Shown: one piece after another, positions 58,601 to 60,852 of the stretch
Layout of the letters: every line of letters begins with the position of its first letter
How positions within the stretch are numbered: the first letter of the stretch is position 1
NCBI GenBank assembly: GCA_021234535.1
Contig: CM037830.1
Location: forward strand, 186,001 to 250,000
Origin: Stichopus chloronotus
Lineage: Eukaryota; Echinodermata; Holothuroidea; Aspidochirotida; Stichopodidae
DNA: 64,000 nucleotides
Reading direction: 5' to 3'
The notes under the pieces: generated by a model
The model's input: the letters and a program-made list of their open reading frames with translations, nothing else
Databases searched by the model: none
What the model was told of the DNA's origin: nothing
Made by a program: the position numbers and the translations under genes

Positions 58601-60852
58601 TGGTGGTCACTTCATTGCTTCTAATGTTCTTTTCCTTTCATTGTGCGTTTCTTTCTTTTGGCATGGACAATAGCACATGACTACCTTGCCTGTATGTTAA
58701 AAGAATAAACTTAGCTGAATGTGAATTTCAACGTTTTATCCGTAAGTGCTGCATAAAGAATTGACATAGTTTCTGTATAGCATAAGCTCTCAAAAAAAAA
58801 ACTAAAATTTTTCAAAATAACATTTATTTTTGTGTTTGTATGGGAAAAAGAAACTTGAAACAATAGAAGCATAGTGTCACATGTAACTTCAAATTCACCT
58901 CACTGCAGGCAGCCAGACAAAAGTTTAAACATTTTGCCAAGTGTTGTTCAACAAAAAAAGAGTGTCAATGATGTAGCAGCTCATTACACTGTCAAGGAGA
59001 TAATTGCAGATAATATTTCTTACCTCATTACCTTTACCTAAAATTCTTGATTCTTCTTGATGAAGTTAATCATTGGTCAATCTGTGCTGTGAGGCTATGA
59101 TTTTCTTTTAACATAATAGAAAATCAAATCTGCTCCAGATTCACCCTATGTTTACCAACCTCAAAGTCTTATCACCTAGAATAAACTGGAACACACTTGT
59201 ATCAAATGACAAACAATACTTTGAAAAAGTATTCAAAAAGATATTCAGACTCAGTCAAAACTAAGCTGAAAATGGCACTCAGGCTATTGAATATCATGAA
59301 TAAAGCCATTAAGACTTCCTACCATTTTACCAGACAAATTTGAATAAAACCGTCTGATGACACCAAAAGCTGTGCTGTAACAATTTAAAAAATATTTACC
59401 AGTCAAATCAAATCCACTCAAAGATCATGCTGGTCATTTTCACATAGTCTTTTCACTTACAATAAAAGGAATTTTGAGGAATTTTTCCAAAAAATATCTT
59501 TTCCACAAATTGCAATGAACACTGGAAAAATAATACACGTGCGAATATTTTAACACAATGTATGTCACCAACTTCTTTTTTCTTCTTTTTTGAAGAAAAT
59601 ACAGGCAAGACAGTGTCTTCATCTTATTAGTGGGGATTCTTTCTACATAACTTGTCAATGCAAAACCCTTTCCTCATTTTCTGAGTCACTAGCTGACTGA
59701 GATTCAAATCAAATAAACACTACAGAAAGCTTCTTCGGTGAAAAATCCTATTTTTGGACGCTGCAATATTGACACCATGAAGAAAATACATCAACAGTCC
59801 CTGCAGAGATAAACTGTAAACAGTGAAACTCACTGGGACATTAGTGAACAGGTAATAATGCCAGAACGTTCACTGTAAACAGCAATCTGACAAGGGTGTA
59901 CCATTGATTTGTTTAGCATTATATGACAGTTCAATGCATACATTAAAAGACAAGTGTGTTTGTATTATGCAATGGCATGAAGATGATAGGACATGACAAA
60001 TATACTTGCTTGTTACACAAACTTAACTGGTTGATATCATGAAGCTTCATGCAAAGTTTGAGACCCTTGTTAAGCATCTAACTATTGGGGTACCAGCAAA
60101 AGCAGTGTCCAAGTTGTGACACCTGCTGAAAAGTGACTTTCAATATTCTTTAAAGCTGAAATACTGTTGTACTAGCAATCACCTGGTCATCTATCTTTGT
60201 TCTTTGTCATTGTTTCAGGGAAAAGAAAGGGCAAAAGATCACCTGTCACAAAATCTGATCCATGCATTCATCTTCAACATATTTGAATGTGAAAATTATC
60301 TGGAAATTTTTAGTGGCCCTACAGACTTCAGACTCTTCCCGAAAGTTTGGCTGTCAATCACTACTACTTGAATCAATCAGACCAATGGGAATGGATACGA
60401 ATATTCATGTATGCAAAAAAGGAGTTTACACATTTTTTTTTTTGTGGTGGCTATATTATATTTGACTTTCAGTGGCAAAATATGACAATTGTAACTTGTA
60501 TTTCAGCTTTAAAATATTGTGAAGTTGTTAGGAAGTATTACAAATATCTACCACATACAACTTAAGTTCATGTTTGTTTTCTAAAATATAAGATTTTTAT
60601 GATATATCACATTTTAACCTCTTCTGACCCCACATGACCTGTGACAGTCTCCATGAACAGAAGGGATCTTGCACTATACAGTATGTTGAAAACACATACA
60701 ATATTTTTTCACTTCAAAACTAACACGTTGCACTTATTTCTCCTGATTAACTTTCCTGTATATAAATGACATGGGACATTTAAAGTACTGTACCTTCCCA
60801 ATAACTGAGATTCCAGGGCTTTTACTTGAGAATCACGATCCCTAAGCTCCAT
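7548..60852 (-). CDS. EEA1: EEA1-like early endosome tether, central coiled-coil exons (partial gene)
   Basis: Sixteen minus-strand exons (listed separately) splice into a continuous 636-codon frame with no stop. The product is almost all heptad-rich coiled coil, high in E, K, Q and L, with no signal peptide or membrane segment. It resembles the rod of EEA1, a homodimeric Rab5/PI3P effector that tethers early endosomes before SNARE-driven fusion. Matching blocks are VVVLKKELVTIQTLMDEM (exon 2), IEAGEGTDTIIQQL (exon 9) and AAQRSDLESHL...NALEDKQKE (exon 12), in vertebrate order. Vertebrate EEA1 is about 1,400 residues, so this is the middle, roughly residues 220-900. The N-terminal C2H2 finger and the C-terminal Rab5-binding and FYVE parts are not in the window. 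The part from exon 2 to exon 9 seems a few dozen residues shorter than in vertebrates, so an exon may be missed between 46748 and 34955. No promoter or polyA site is visible. Confidence 0.85.
7898..8086 (-). CDS. EEA1: EEA1-like exon 15 (63 codons)
   Basis: Acceptor TCGTAG|ATAACC and donor GAG|GTGAGG bound the longest exon seen, phase 0-0. The product is coiled coil, with SRLNATSQLLEETEQKLKEE and ending SLEKEHEE. It is separated from exon 16 by an intron of only 251 bp. Confidence 0.87.
8087..8854. other. Intron sequence, nothing recognised
   Basis: AT-rich DNA includes a short (TA)n tract near 8656-8667 and a GC-richer patch at 8480-8600 made of repeated GGTCTCGA.. words. No domain could be recognised in its frames. 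Confidence 0.5.
8855..8918 (+). repeat. 14-bp minisatellite, about 4 copies
   Basis: The unit CACCTGCTACAAAA repeats head to tail, with one C-to-T change in the last copy. It is a short recent array. Confidence 0.85.
8919..9489. other. GC-richer intronic patch, no gene assigned
   Basis: Positions 9000-9130 are clearly richer in GC than the surroundings. On the minus strand they read as an Arg/Ser/Pro-rich frame (RRIIPVSDLSSEDSAG...). This could be an old element fragment, but no family was recognised. The rest is plain intron. Confidence 0.35.
9490..9890 (+). repeat. Dispersed repeat family Y, copy 2
   Basis: The copy shares CCCAAATGGTCCATTT, AAAATGGCCCATATGGCCCA, GGCACTATGGTTCCTTG and ATTTTGCA.GAT with the copies at 6830 and 45160. 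Internal duplication of the 'ATGGCCCA' segment is visible. It is non-coding. Confidence 0.5.
10630..10870 (+). repeat. Diverged monomers of the 140-146 bp tandem family
   Basis: The phrases 'ATCTACTCAATATTA', 'CACACCAAGTTTGAGAA' and 'TGACATTGAGCACCAGTATGGC' recur about 120-130 bp apart. They resemble the 'CTACTCAATGTGGTACACC...ACCAAATATGAGA' part of the family, so this looks like an older branch of it. Confidence 0.4.
10926..10975 (-). ncRNA. Hammerhead-like ribozyme remnant of the Penelope element
   Basis: On the minus strand, CTGAGGA is followed by the perfect hairpin GAAGAT-GTGAT-ATCTTC and then AAAAAC. This has the order of a hammerhead core (CUGANGA, stem II, GAAAC) with the G of GAAAC changed to A. 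Hammerhead motifs are known from Penelope-like elements. The altered core base suggests it no longer cleaves. Stem I and stem III pairing was not verified. Confidence 0.45.
11055..11266 (-). pseudogene. Inverted copy of GIY-YIG C-terminal end
   Basis: The minus strand reads IKEHLSGKSAIHEHITQCID, a stop, then a frame containing NNFTIIDTGNTDFELKITEA and, past another stop, HIKKFKPVLNNQLFQHGSSY before the terminal stop. This is the usual C-terminal tail of a Penelope-type GIY-YIG protein, and it is absent from the plus-strand body. The first third duplicates 12238-12338 almost exactly. Confidence 0.75.
11267..11282 (+). repeat. Telomere-like (CCCTAA) tract at the Penelope junction
   Basis: CCTAACCCTAACCCT lies exactly between the end of the inverted copy and the start of the plus-strand body. 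A similar ACCCTAACCCTAATTCTAAC tract occurs at about 34446. Confidence 0.7.
11283..11940 (+). pseudogene. Penelope-type reverse transcriptase (degenerate)
   Basis: The stretch after 11283 reads LTETIDIVCEYVYRKDSVPE and then, after a stop and frame change, GKLYCQIDGVTMGSPLGPTL, the hallmark Penelope RT motif. The main open frame starts at 11437 and continues through FFLAHLEN. The catalytic box is NVDD at 11542-11553, where the family normally has YVDD, followed by IFCVF. Further on are LKFTHETGPNCLAFLDTEV and VYCKPSNTN, all usual Penelope landmarks. The frame ends at 11940 and the endonuclease part follows in another frame. The N-terminal RT regions are missing, so the copy is 5'-truncated. 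Confidence 0.85.
11957..12340 (+). pseudogene. GIY-YIG endonuclease of the Penelope element
   Basis: The frame carries the pre-endonuclease linker (HPSLNFKRSLTNHFRS...) and then the nuclease core: QTYIGKTKSHLATRIKEH, with the YIG and the conserved Arg visible, followed by AIHEHITQCIDC. GIY-YIG domains cut DNA for Penelope integration. The C-terminal part is lost on this strand; after 12340 the sequence changes abruptly to the tandem repeat family. Confidence 0.8.
12341..13135 (+). repeat. Tandem repeat array, monomer ~140-146 bp, about 6 copies
   Basis: Monomers share CTTGAGATATTGTGTTA, TTTTCAGTGTTTGACCTCTG, CCTCAGATGACCT and CTCCACCAAAAACAATA. The two best copies are 145 bp apart (12778 and 12923). 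One monomer has TGACCTGTGACCT at 12797-12809, a perfect DR1-type pair of half sites. The family recurs around 31375, 34190, 46250, 48625, 50670, 51640, 54925 and 60590. The Penelope element abuts the array, so it probably inserted into it. Confidence 0.8.
13261..13428 (+). other. Possible captured exon, 55 codons plus stop
   Basis: A GC-richer island on the plus strand begins right after an acceptor-like CTGTATAG and is open for 55 codons to a TGA at 13426, followed by GAG|GTAGAA. The predicted peptide is normal-looking and charged (SLEFPSLDEHIQHVIDRREA, TFLQLHQLQGLRERG). I do not recognise the family. It lies antisense inside an intron of the EEA1-like gene. It could be an exon of a nested gene, an old retrocopy or chance. 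Confidence 0.3.
13437..14380. other. Intron with CA-rich microsatellites
   Basis: Short CA/ACAC tracts occur at 13440-13500 and 13640-13660. The remainder is unremarkable AT-rich intron without recognised genes. Confidence 0.5.
14381..14515 (-). CDS. EEA1: EEA1-like exon 14 (45 codons)
   Basis: Acceptor TTCTAG|GACAAC and donor CAG|GTTTGT, phase 0-0. The product DNLLSTLEKSKAAQKDEFDE...KLQNDLSVKSQNGKEIKDKL is a coiled-coil segment of one exon-length module. Its size is close to those of exons 11-13. Confidence 0.87.
14516..15859. other. Intron sequence, nothing recognised
   Basis: AT-rich intron with a poly-C run near 15173-15182. No coding or structural feature could be supported. Confidence 0.5.
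15860..17000 (+). mobile_element. Second Penelope-like element (degenerate)
   Basis: Plus-strand fragments in several frames follow the order of a different Penelope-type protein. They are LEFTYNFTFKSILFLDILV (about 16011-16067), LHRNLTKLHINFVERGYSIS (about 16224-16285), NLRLSLLSKIIKKHFPIL plus VSYRQPPNLKSLLVKAKIS (16395-16560), a CVTC zinc-knuckle pair near 16605, and QYVGETGGALMIR of a GIY-YIG core near 16744. The end is KASTPLGKHFQSCRNFDLIG...LKWISRVNIFDPVRMNDKD. The CxxC linker before a YVGET-type GIY-YIG suggests the Neptune/Poseidon branch, unlike the first element. Stops and frameshifts are frequent and the RT core is missing. Confidence 0.7.
15862..15892 (+). ncRNA. Hammerhead-like motif at the Penelope 5' end
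   Basis: CTGAAGA followed by AGGTTCC...GGCACC and then CAAAC has the layout CUGANGA, stem II, GAAAC with one core substitution. It sits directly upstream of the second element's coding remnants, where pseudo-LTR hammerheads are expected. Pairing of the outer stems was not established. Confidence 0.35.
17001..18232. other. Intron sequence with a palindromic site
   Basis: No gene was found. The 15-nt palindrome GTCCCTATTAGGGAC lies at about 17706-17720. The segment 17650-18110 has a composition unlike its AT-rich neighbours and may be an unclassified repeat, but no termini were seen. Confidence 0.4.
18233..18361 (-). CDS. EEA1: EEA1-like exon 13 (43 codons)
   Basis: Acceptor TTCTAAAG|ACATTG (an AAG acceptor) and donor AAG|GTACTA, phase 0-0. 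It encodes TLNELTEIQGKLSGIEAEKK and ends with ALLQTELKNK. The frame joins cleanly to exons 12 and 14. Confidence 0.85.
18639..18773 (-). CDS. EEA1: EEA1-like exon 12 (45 codons)
   Basis: Acceptor GGTTAG|GTTGAC and donor CAG|GTACTT, phase 0-0. VDLLSQQETILAAQRSDLES and HLRTSKNALEDKQKETERL match the vertebrate EEA1 stretch LLLSAEAAKTAQRADL...NALQDKQ closely. It is one of the two best blocks for identifying the gene. Confidence 0.92.
19150..19860 (-). pseudogene. DIRS tyrosine recombinase, truncated
   Basis: The N-terminal core-binding part reads NTIQNYRSAIVALHRGFPYG...SPALRQLLRGMYHRHLPSRR. The catalytic part has LTYKMLSLVASACRLALLHA, whose CR probably holds the first catalytic Arg, and near 19190 a diverged SSGETLSPWTVSLIR block that normally precedes the H-x-x-R box. 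The H-x-x-R and the terminal Tyr were not found, so the protein could not recombine DNA. Frames change at about 19390 and 19220. Confidence 0.7.
19900..20779 (-). pseudogene. DIRS RNase H and connection region
   Basis: One long frame carries ATITTDASQSGWGATW, NVLETEAVLRAIRRW, VTMCSDNSTTAAYINRHGG and NVLVDALSR. These are the usual acidic D-E-D sites and the tail of DIRS-type RNase H. The start of the frame, MVSLVDLLGLCRLYMRPLQR, is the RT-RNase H connection. This domain is the best preserved part of the element. Confidence 0.8.
20955..21420 (-). pseudogene. DIRS reverse transcriptase with YLDN active site
   Basis: RT blocks appear in order: PEEERDVEARPEPKASRII-type sequence in one frame (NGTWRPVLNL in another, near 21370), then GFRMETLKTILPLLAKGMWA, TSIDLKDAYLYVPIHKASRR, FLAFRYREADYHFV, SPFRLPIAPRVLTQVTRAVL and FAYLDNYLVLGSSERDA. 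The canonical box is YLDD; here the second Asp is Asn (codon AAT near 21045-21055), which would abolish catalysis. The frame shifts several times. Confidence 0.82.
21671..22165 (-). pseudogene. DIRS gag-like region
   Basis: The frame includes FLDSLDWSSRTAVEAFRD, LPILGNDLFGGQFDAKLREE, TERLKALCEADERMSRLG and a long Gln/Gly/Arg/Ser-rich tail to 21671. A basic, Gln-rich tail is usual for the ORF upstream of DIRS RT. The natural start lies outside the preserved part. A second frame at 21421-21600 leads into the RT with a QRELEDLLAKGAIVQ segment. Confidence 0.65.
22166..23041. other. Intron sequence, nothing recognised
   Basis: Composition returns to AT-rich immediately left of and beyond the DIRS-like block. 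An inverted pair around 22915-22940 (TCAGCTGAC...TTTCAGCTGAG) is minor. No gene is supported. Confidence 0.5.
23042..23170 (-). CDS. EEA1: EEA1-like exon 11 (43 codons)
   Basis: Donor AAG|GTTAGT; the most likely acceptor is GCCAAG|ATGACA, phase 0-0. TCACAG|CATGAG a few bases downstream is an alternative acceptor that keeps the frame. The product MTSQHEVLTNKLLRSETELS and ECARLDEEVKSK-like end is coiled coil. It aligns with the EEA1 stretch ending VSQLDIQIKAK. Confidence 0.83.
23640..23940 (+). repeat. Dispersed repeat family Z, copy 1
   Basis: It shares ordered blocks with 40860-41125: ACTCAAAGCT.CTTC, GTAACAGTCATT, CACCTGAAG, TTGTGTAATTT.TTG, TATGTTGGAACCAAAGG, TTTGTTCTATCTTTATTTG and TATGCATATATA. 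It may be a pseudo-LTR-type piece, since 'CACCTGAAGAAAGACC' resembles a decayed hammerhead start, but this is weak. Confidence 0.65.
24115..24216 (-). CDS. EEA1: EEA1-like exon 10 (34 codons)
   Basis: Acceptor ATTTAG|GATATT and donor GAG|GTAAGC, phase 0-0. It encodes DILQGKVDELDALQEIKTNE and LDDLYKQLHE. It follows the AGEG exon just as HTLQEQVTQLTEK follows it in vertebrate EEA1. Confidence 0.87.
24785..24842 (+). repeat. (GATG)n-rich microsatellite
   Basis: Imperfect GATG/GGAT units (ATGAATGGATGGCTTAATGG...) run for about 50 bp. Confidence 0.7.
24893..24946 (-). CDS. EEA1: EEA1-like exon 9, AGEG block (18 codons)
   Basis: Acceptor GAAAG|ATTGAA and donor AAC|GTAAGT, phase 0-0. The small exon encodes IEAGEGTDTIIQQLKQEN, nearly the vertebrate IQAGEGETAVLNQLQEKN. 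Together with the end of exon 8 it is the strongest identifier of the gene. Confidence 0.92.
24960..25720. other. Intron sequence, nothing recognised
   Basis: AT-rich and without long frames or clear repeats. Confidence 0.5.
25727..26425 (+). mobile_element. LINE RT C-terminus and 3' tail, internally deleted
   Basis: The plus strand reads LYNFHTWFPANTLSLNIDKT, NYIVFS and INGKDINKIESTKFPGVHID (25727-25915), the classic RT palm-to-thumb segment of a LINE. It then jumps directly to a C-terminal segment, NYCARNASNIHHYPCHTKFG plus VWNSLPLNIKCLQSCLKFKK (25955-26120). The region between them, a few hundred bases in intact elements, is missing. A 3' UTR leads to an AAATAAATGAATG tail at about 26398-26410, as in many LINEs with microsatellite tails. 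One stop and indels show it is dead. Confidence 0.75.
26426..28930. other. Intron sequence, nothing recognised
   Basis: A long AT-rich intron. A C-rich patch at 26920-27130 is open in one frame but has no recognisable domain. No repeats of note. Confidence 0.5.
29040..29600 (+). repeat. Degenerate tandem repeat, AAGATGGTTGACACA-like unit
   Basis: Words such as GATGGTTGACA, ACACAAAGAATG, AAAGATGA and CATGTCATAAAGACA recur every 15-20 bp for more than 500 bp, with strong purine bias on the plus strand. CACATGTCATAAAGA occurs twice back to back near 29477-29506. The minus-strand frames are an artefact of the repeat. Confidence 0.6.
29761..29854 (-). CDS. EEA1: EEA1-like exon 8 (31 codons)
   Basis: Acceptor TTTCAG|AGATTC and donor AAG|GTAAAT; phase 2 in, 0 out. 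It encodes DSRITELQAAAEKHKAECER and LEDERSDLIVK, aligned with the vertebrate segment ending LLEKEREDLYAK. The exon joins directly to the AGEG exon. Confidence 0.9.
30190..30745 (+). repeat. Dispersed repeat family X, copy 2
   Basis: It is colinear with 32485-33060. Shared blocks include ACTAGAGCACCA, GAAGCTCATACCT, CATCCTGAAGGTA, GGTACTACC.AATRACAATG, TCACCATCCAA-type sequence, ACTAATGTG.AAAAGTG and GCCCCTTTA. An inverted copy lies at about 1485-1745. It is non-coding. Confidence 0.7.
31375..31830 (+). repeat. Tandem family array with two perfect DR1 sites
   Basis: Three full monomers of about 139-146 bp follow the consensus TTGACCCCTGTTGACCCC, AAATGACCTTTGACCTCCAC, CAAAAAC.ATTAGGGTTCTTC, ACACCTACATACC and CTTCCCTTCTTGAGATATCG. 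TGACCTTTGACCT occurs at 31544-31556 and 31689-31701; its complement AGGTCAAAGGTCA is the textbook DR1 element. Confidence 0.85.
32485..33060 (+). repeat. Dispersed repeat family X, copy 3
   Basis: This is the second plus-oriented copy of the repeat at 30190, about 2.3 kb away. It matches over roughly 550 bp with many substitutions and small indels. It may have arisen by segmental duplication or by separate insertion. Confidence 0.7.
33061..34070. other. Intron sequence, nothing recognised
   Basis: A 79-codon plus-strand frame at 33453-33692 has no recognised domain. Otherwise this is ordinary AT-rich intron. Confidence 0.45.
34190..34420 (+). repeat. Tandem family, 1-2 monomers
   Basis: TTGCTGAGATATCTCCCTT, AAATGACCTTTGACCTACAT, AGGGATCATCTACTCA and CCCTTCTTGCGATACCGTGT match the family in order. 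A perfect TGACCTTTGACCT lies at 34258-34270. A short telomere-like ACCCTAACCCTAA follows at about 34446. Confidence 0.7.
34786..34955 (-). CDS. EEA1: EEA1-like exon 7 (57 codons)
   Basis: Acceptor TAACAG|CTGGAA and donor CG|GTAAAG; phase 0 in, 2 out. It encodes LEEFVKESNFKASDLENQLH and a Q/E-rich stretch VEESQAQVREKQGQVEEQTR. It aligns with the vertebrate part containing AKLREAQNDLEQVLRQIGDK. Confidence 0.88.
34956..36170. other. Intron sequence, nothing recognised
   Basis: AT-rich, with no supported gene or repeat boundary. Confidence 0.5.
36175..36930 (+). repeat. Tandem duplication, two copies of ~396 bp
   Basis: GGGCGC.GAACGGGGACACA at 36188 and again at 36584 begins two colinear copies that share CATAATGCAAATTGGGGTAT, TTTTCCCCAATTACCTATTT, GTGTATAGGGGTGTA, CATCATATGCAAAGTGGGG and TTCATGTCCCCGATT. 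A GT-rich microsatellite (36525-36575) sits at the junction. Short GGGGATATCCCC palindromes recur in both copies. Confidence 0.85.
36935..37025 (+). repeat. GT/TA microsatellite
   Basis: (GT)n is followed by TATG/TATA repeats and an uninterrupted (TA)n run near 37002-37018. Confidence 0.85.
37431..37530. mobile_element. hAT-like terminal segment (possible left end)
   Basis: CAGTAGGGTTGGGCGGTAT followed by several CCGGTA words is typical of hAT-type DNA transposon ends. A candidate opposite end rich in CCGGTA, ending GGTACACCCCAAAC, lies at about 39945-40022. Pairing of the two ends is imperfect, so they may be unrelated solo fragments. Confidence 0.35.
37540..37935 (-). pseudogene. Possible LINE ORF1 C-terminal domain remnant
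   Basis: One minus-strand frame, broken by a single TAA, reads LSKEEFQVVFESIVIKDDLT, QANNRLLTDTQKHERVKNCW and TTDDRFVALVRTPNGREIKK. The wording 'I-x-x-DLT...RLL...VKN-WT-D-R-F-ALV-NG-x-I-KK' resembles the C-terminal domain of LINE ORF1 RNA chaperones (x-I-x-EDLT ... WT-x-GRIF). I see no RT next to it. An unrelated repeat ORF is also possible. Confidence 0.4.
38624..39016. mobile_element. hAT-like MITE, 393 bp
   Basis: The element begins CAGGGTTGCCAAATTT and ends ..AAACTGGCAACCCTG. The first 11 bases are perfect terminal inverted repeats (CAGGGTTGCCA / TGGCAACCCTG), the form seen in many hAT elements. Inside, TTTTGGCATGAAAAATGCC extends the hairpin near the right end. It has no coding capacity, so it is non-autonomous. 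The flanks do not show a clear 8-bp target duplication. Confidence 0.7.
39017..39940. other. Intron sequence, nothing recognised
   Basis: Frames at 39344-39586 (minus) and 39703-39930 (plus) have no recognised domain. A CAGGCAGG motif sits at about 39023. Confidence 0.45.
40024..40802 (+). repeat. 17-bp AT-rich minisatellite, ~46 copies
   Basis: The unit CACAGTATATATATATA repeats for about 780 bp. Most units are 17 bp, and a minority are 15 bp through loss of one TA. The left end holds diverged units with TATACATACACAG and TATATTTATACACAG, while the right half is nearly homogeneous. The long minus-strand frame made of I/Y/C/V is a by-product of the repeat and not a gene. Confidence 0.95.
40860..41130 (+). 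repeat. Dispersed repeat family Z, copy 2
   Basis: It matches 23640-23940 in the same order. It starts 60 bp after the 17-bp minisatellite, and both copies carry TATA-rich tracts near an edge. Here the middle reads CACCTGAAGGACCGAAAAGT, which resembles a collapsed hammerhead core. Confidence 0.65.
41131..41751. other. Intron sequence, nothing recognised
   Basis: A plus-strand frame 41156-41383 contains PIQRLQTRLFGIFLQFKLCQ. No family was recognised, so it is left unassigned. Confidence 0.4.
41752..41889 (-). CDS. EEA1: EEA1-like exon 6 (46 codons)
   Basis: Acceptor ACATAG|TTGAGT and donor AAG|GTAATC, phase 0-0. It encodes LSVSKTEKENELETCKEKLL and ends with MATTKAELAK. It has exactly the same length and phase as exon 5. 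Confidence 0.87.
41890..43985. other. Intron sequence, nothing recognised
   Basis: No gene was found. A local inverted pair CTTTTGACCTTTGTAATGAA / CACAAAGGTCAAAAG lies at about 43219-43260 and could form a hairpin. Confidence 0.5.
43989..44293 (+). repeat. Hierarchical 13-15 bp minisatellite, 21 units
   Basis: Four unit types share TACATTG: A = TACATTGGATGGAAA, B = TACATTGGGTGTAAG, C = TACATTGGTGTAAG (14 bp) and D = TACATTGTGGAAA (13 bp). Their order is A, B x7, C x6, B, A x2, D x2, A x2. Frames rich in Tyr-Leu/Phe-His-Pro-Met are repeat by-products. Confidence 0.95.
44303..45159. other. Intron sequence, nothing recognised
   Basis: AT-rich intron with no supported feature. Confidence 0.5.
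45160..45790 (+). repeat. Dispersed repeat family Y, copy 3
   Basis: This is the longest copy. GATTTATCACATCCC, AGTTTGGGCCCTACC, GGCTGATCAGCCAA, TTTATGGCCCACATGGCC and two tandem 'TGCATGATTTCATAAAATGG' segments (near 45495 and 45630) are visible. The palindrome TTGGCTGATCAGCCAA sits at about 45226. Confidence 0.6.
46250..46480 (+). repeat. Tandem family, diverged monomers
   Basis: ACTTGAGATGTCATGTTCAA, GGTTTTCAAACTTTGCCCC and CTCTGACCTCCACCAAAAAA match the family in order and orientation. Confidence 0.6.
46748..46885 (-). CDS. EEA1: EEA1-like exon 5 (46 codons)
   Basis: Acceptor GATTTAG|ATTACT and donor AAG|GTTTGT, phase 0-0. It encodes ITNKYHDSELQTQKLRQELA and ends LSKLQQQIEK. It is coiled coil continuing exon 4. 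Confidence 0.87.
46886..48600. other. Intron sequence, nothing recognised
   Basis: AT-rich, without genes or clear repeats. Confidence 0.5.
48625..49060 (+). repeat. Tandem family array, about 3 monomers
   Basis: TTGACCCCAAATGACCTTTG, TACTCAATAAGGTACACCTA (three times, about 140 bp apart), ATGAGATCTG and CTTCTTGAG are all present. A near-DR1 TGACCTTTGACCC lies at 48643-48655. A CA-rich microsatellite follows at 49065-49100. Confidence 0.75.
49101..50669. other. Intron sequence, nothing recognised
   Basis: Ordinary AT-rich intron. The frame at 49722-49949 has no recognised domain. Confidence 0.5.
50670..51130 (+). repeat. Tandem family array, about 3 monomers
   Basis: Repeated GAGATAT.TTGTTTA, GGTTTTCACAATTTGA.C, TGACCCCAAA..ACCTTTGA, CTACTCAATGTGGTGCACC and ATGAGATCTG blocks occur. 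A perfect TGACCTTTGACCT is at 51023-51035. A CGCACGCACACACA microsatellite follows at 51135-51170. Confidence 0.8.
51640..52005 (+). repeat. Tandem family array, 2-3 monomers
   Basis: CTGTTGACCTCAAATGACCT, CCCTTCTTGAGATATG and CTTTCTTGAGATATCACATT recur about 145 bp apart. The DR1 site is degraded here to TGACCTTTGACTT. Confidence 0.75.
52112..52163. repeat. Two overlapping hairpins
   Basis: AGTGTCAC-TAATTT-GTGACACT (8-bp perfect stem) overlaps CACTTGAATATCA-AATATCAC-TGATATTCAAGTG (13-bp perfect stem, 52130-52163). They share the CAC, so only one can form at a time. Confidence 0.85.
52164..53086. other. Intron sequence, nothing recognised
   Basis: No supported feature. Confidence 0.5.
53087..53192 (-). 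CDS. EEA1: EEA1-like exon 4 (35 codons)
   Basis: Acceptor TTGTCAG|ATTAGA and donor CAG|GTGAGC; phase 2 in, 0 out. It encodes LEASVDSSNANEQFFQDQVQ and SLQDQNSKLQDQVLQ, a Gln/Asp-rich coiled coil with an internal QDQ repeat. Confidence 0.87.
53193..54658. other. Intron sequence, nothing recognised
   Basis: No gene or clear repeat. Confidence 0.5.
54659..54727 (-). CDS. EEA1: EEA1-like exon 3 (23 codons)
   Basis: Acceptor TTTTCAG|TTTACA with a long T-tract and donor AAG|GTTTGT, phase 2 at both ends. It encodes LQSAYNELQEKYNNSPKPED followed by IA. The Ser-Pro-Lys-Pro break in the coiled coil corresponds to the AKGPQE break at the same place in vertebrate EEA1. Confidence 0.87.
54925..55560 (+). 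repeat. Tandem family array, about 4 diverged monomers
   Basis: CTTGAGATACTGTATTTG, CTTCAAATGACCTTTGACCT, GTGCTCCTAAGGTTTTCACA and CTGACCTCAGTTGTCCTTTG mark successive monomers. A perfect TGACCTTTGACCT lies at 55138-55150. Confidence 0.7.
55885..56695. mobile_element. TTAA-flanked inverted-repeat element, 803 bp plus target sites
   Basis: TTAA at 55885-55888 is followed by AGGAATTCTCCACCACC. At the other end ATGGTGGAGAATTCCT is followed by TTAA at 56692-56695. The terminal inverted repeat is perfect for 15 bases and continues with one mismatch. TTAA target duplication is the signature of piggyBac-type transposons, although the first bases of the repeat are not the usual CCC. TA duplication with a longer inverted repeat is an alternative reading. 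No transposase is seen, so it is a non-autonomous element. Confidence 0.6.
56700..57680. other. Intron sequence, nothing recognised
   Basis: No gene or clear repeat. Confidence 0.5.
57685..57755. repeat. Near-perfect 56-nt palindrome next to a 17-nt palindrome
   Basis: From 57700 to 57755 two 28-nt arms, starting CACCTGATGTAAAATAG, are complementary with no loop and a single C/T difference that still allows a G-U pair. Directly left, GATCCCTAATAGGGATC (57685-57701) is a perfect palindrome. Together they would form two adjacent cruciform arms or RNA hairpins. Confidence 0.95.
57756..58361. other. Intron sequence, nothing recognised
   Basis: No supported feature. Confidence 0.5.
58362..58523 (-). 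CDS. EEA1: EEA1-like exon 2 (54 codons)
   Basis: Acceptor TTTCAG|GCCTGA and donor AGA|GTAAGA, phase 2 at both ends. PDGDDVVVLKKELVTIQTLM and DEMSLASESEKQDLQERYKE match the vertebrate EEA1 block PGIEDVAVLKKELVQVQTLM and what follows it. This block is distinctive because the rest of the rod is generic coiled coil. Confidence 0.93.
58524..60589. other. Intron sequence, nothing recognised
   Basis: No supported feature. Confidence 0.5.
60590..60720 (+). repeat. Single diverged monomer of the tandem family
   Basis: CTTCTGACCCCACATGACCT, GTGACAGTCTCCATGAA and GATCTTGCACTATACAGTAT follow the family order. Confidence 0.5.
60794..60852 (-). CDS. EEA1: EEA1-like exon 1 of window (19 codons + 2 nt)
   Basis: Acceptor CCATAG|ATGGAG and donor AAG|GTACAG; phase 0 in, 2 out. 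It encodes MELRDRDSQVKALESQLLG and then R across the junction, aligning with the vertebrate ATVIQDLKTELLQR before PGIED. The ATG is probably an internal Met, because the acceptor is good and EEA1 has some 200 residues upstream. Confidence 0.87.
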
